NCBI GenBank assembly: GCA_001629235.1
Contig: LUSA01000104.1
Coordinates: 3,171 to 18,398, forward strand
Source: Marine group II euryarchaeote REDSEA-S43_B8
GTDB lineage: Archaea > Thermoplasmatota > Poseidoniia > Poseidoniales > Thalassarchaeaceae
Direction: 5' to 3'
DNA: 15,228 nt
Positions 14,773 through 15,228 of this stretch are shown here, in pieces. Below the pieces are notes generated by a model. It saw only the letters and a list, made by a program, of their open reading frames with translations, did not search any database and had not been told where the DNA came from. Position 1 is the first letter of the stretch; every line of letters starts with the position of its first letter. The position numbers and the translations under genes were made by a program.

Positions 14773-15048
14773 TTGTCAGATATCGATACCCGCATCAAGC
14801 AGATTGCGCATGTGCTAGGCCAACTAGACGACAACCAAGTCCCTCGAAACATTCGCTCGGCCTCCAAGGACGCAGTGGAGAAGTGGCTCCTCAACGCCAG
14901 CAAGGACATGGACGTCAGGCTGGGGATGACCGCCTCTATTCTGGACGAGATATTCAACGACCCCAACCTCCCGGGGCACTATGGCCCCCTGTGCCTGCAA
15001 CTACAGACGGCACTCGAGGAGATGCTGAACGAAGTCACTCGCTCCTGA
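14773..15048 (+). CDS. UPF0147 family protein
   Basis: This 91-residue helical protein contains the family pattern VPRNIRSASKDAVEKWLLN, then VRLGMTASILDEIFNDPNLPGHYGPL, matching the archaeal UPF0147 family of unknown function. The start is a TTG at 14773 with GGAG at 14761-14764 at an 8-base spacing; no ATG offers an alternative that keeps the conserved N-terminus. It is 61 bases after the asparaginase gene in the same direction. Nothing in the sequence reveals its biochemical role; the two-helix repeats suggest a small protein-protein or nucleic-acid binding module. Confidence 0.85.
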   Translation: MSDIDTRIKQIAHVLGQLDDNQVPRNIRSASKDAVEKWLLNASKDMDVRLGMTASILDEIFNDPNLPGHYGPLCLQLQTALEEMLNEVTRS

Positions 15049-15088
15049 GGATTGAAGAGCAATCCCCCTCCATGGCTCTACGTTAGAC

Positions 15089-15228
15089 ATGCCCGAGTGG
15101 ACGAACCTCTCCTATGCCAATGTCGCAACGACCTCCCCCACAGCCCATCGCGCCTCATCGGATTGGGCCGAATCACTGGCCAGGGGGGGGGCAGCCGAGT
15201 TCGATGGCGAGGCCGAGAAGAACGGCAT
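15089..15228 (+). CDS. Unidentified gene, 5' part only
   Basis: The frame from ATG 15089 is open to the right edge (46 codons). It begins MPEWTNLSYANVATTSP and continues SSDWAESLARGGAAEFDGEAEKNG. I do not recognise the family; the polar, acidic sequence suggests a soluble protein. No strong SD is visible. A run of nine G (15183-15191) lies in the frame, so a homopolymer length error would change everything after it. It may belong to the same plus-strand unit as the UPF0147 gene, 40 bases upstream. Confidence 0.5.
   Translation, partial: MPEWTNLSYANVATTSPTAHRASSDWAESLARGGAAEFDGEAEKNG

Noticed and set aside
1..15228. CRISPR arrays, insertion sequences, integrase or attachment sites
   Set aside because: No regularly spaced repeats, transposase-like genes or terminal inverted repeats were found on reading; the repeats seen are local palindromes or the histone duplication.

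Overview
The window looks like a fragment of a mesophilic euryarchaeal genome, most probably Marine Group II (Candidatus Poseidoniales). The evidence is an archaeal-type aspartyl-tRNA synthetase, a membrane-anchored archaeal LonB protease, a UPF0147 protein (an archaeal family), a small prokaryotic histone, TATA-like boxes about 26-32 bases before several starts, and a very large secreted Ig/cadherin-like protein whose cytoplasmic tail ends in a short GLPEGWTMDQW-type motif that I associate with this lineage. The lineage call is inference. I saw no rRNA, tRNA, CRISPR array or insertion sequence.

Left block (1-3554, minus strand): four tightly packed genes read leftward: a folate-dependent formyltransferase, a short-chain dehydrogenase (SDR) with a degenerate active site, a luciferase-like flavin monooxygenase, and an asparaginase of the Rhizobium etli AnsA (PF06089) type that runs off the left edge. 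Spacings of 8, 11 and 34 bases and Shine-Dalgarno (SD) sequences overlapping or abutting the previous stop make an operon very likely. The combination suggests an uncharacterised small-molecule or amide pathway.

Middle block (3555-4503, plus strand): a histone-fold gene whose second, tandem histone domain has lost about 80 bases and reads out of frame, two hairpins just after it, a 40-residue one-helix membrane protein and an 86-residue multi-helix membrane protein.

Translation block (4515-7296, minus strand): trmI (tRNA m1A methyltransferase), aspS and a SLOG/DUF2493 protein, in that transcriptional order. It is convergent with the membrane-protein gene and divergent from the next block.

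Right block (7398-15228, plus strand): a thioredoxin-containing surface protein broken by one frameshift near 10,005, lonB, an MFS (major facilitator superfamily) exporter, an Ntn-type asparaginase/isoaspartyl peptidase, a UPF0147 protein, and the start of an unidentified gene cut by the right edge. Two near-perfect 8-AA-8 palindromes lie at 7343-7360 and 10519-10536, each near a promoter. The window thus holds two evolutionarily unrelated asparaginases.
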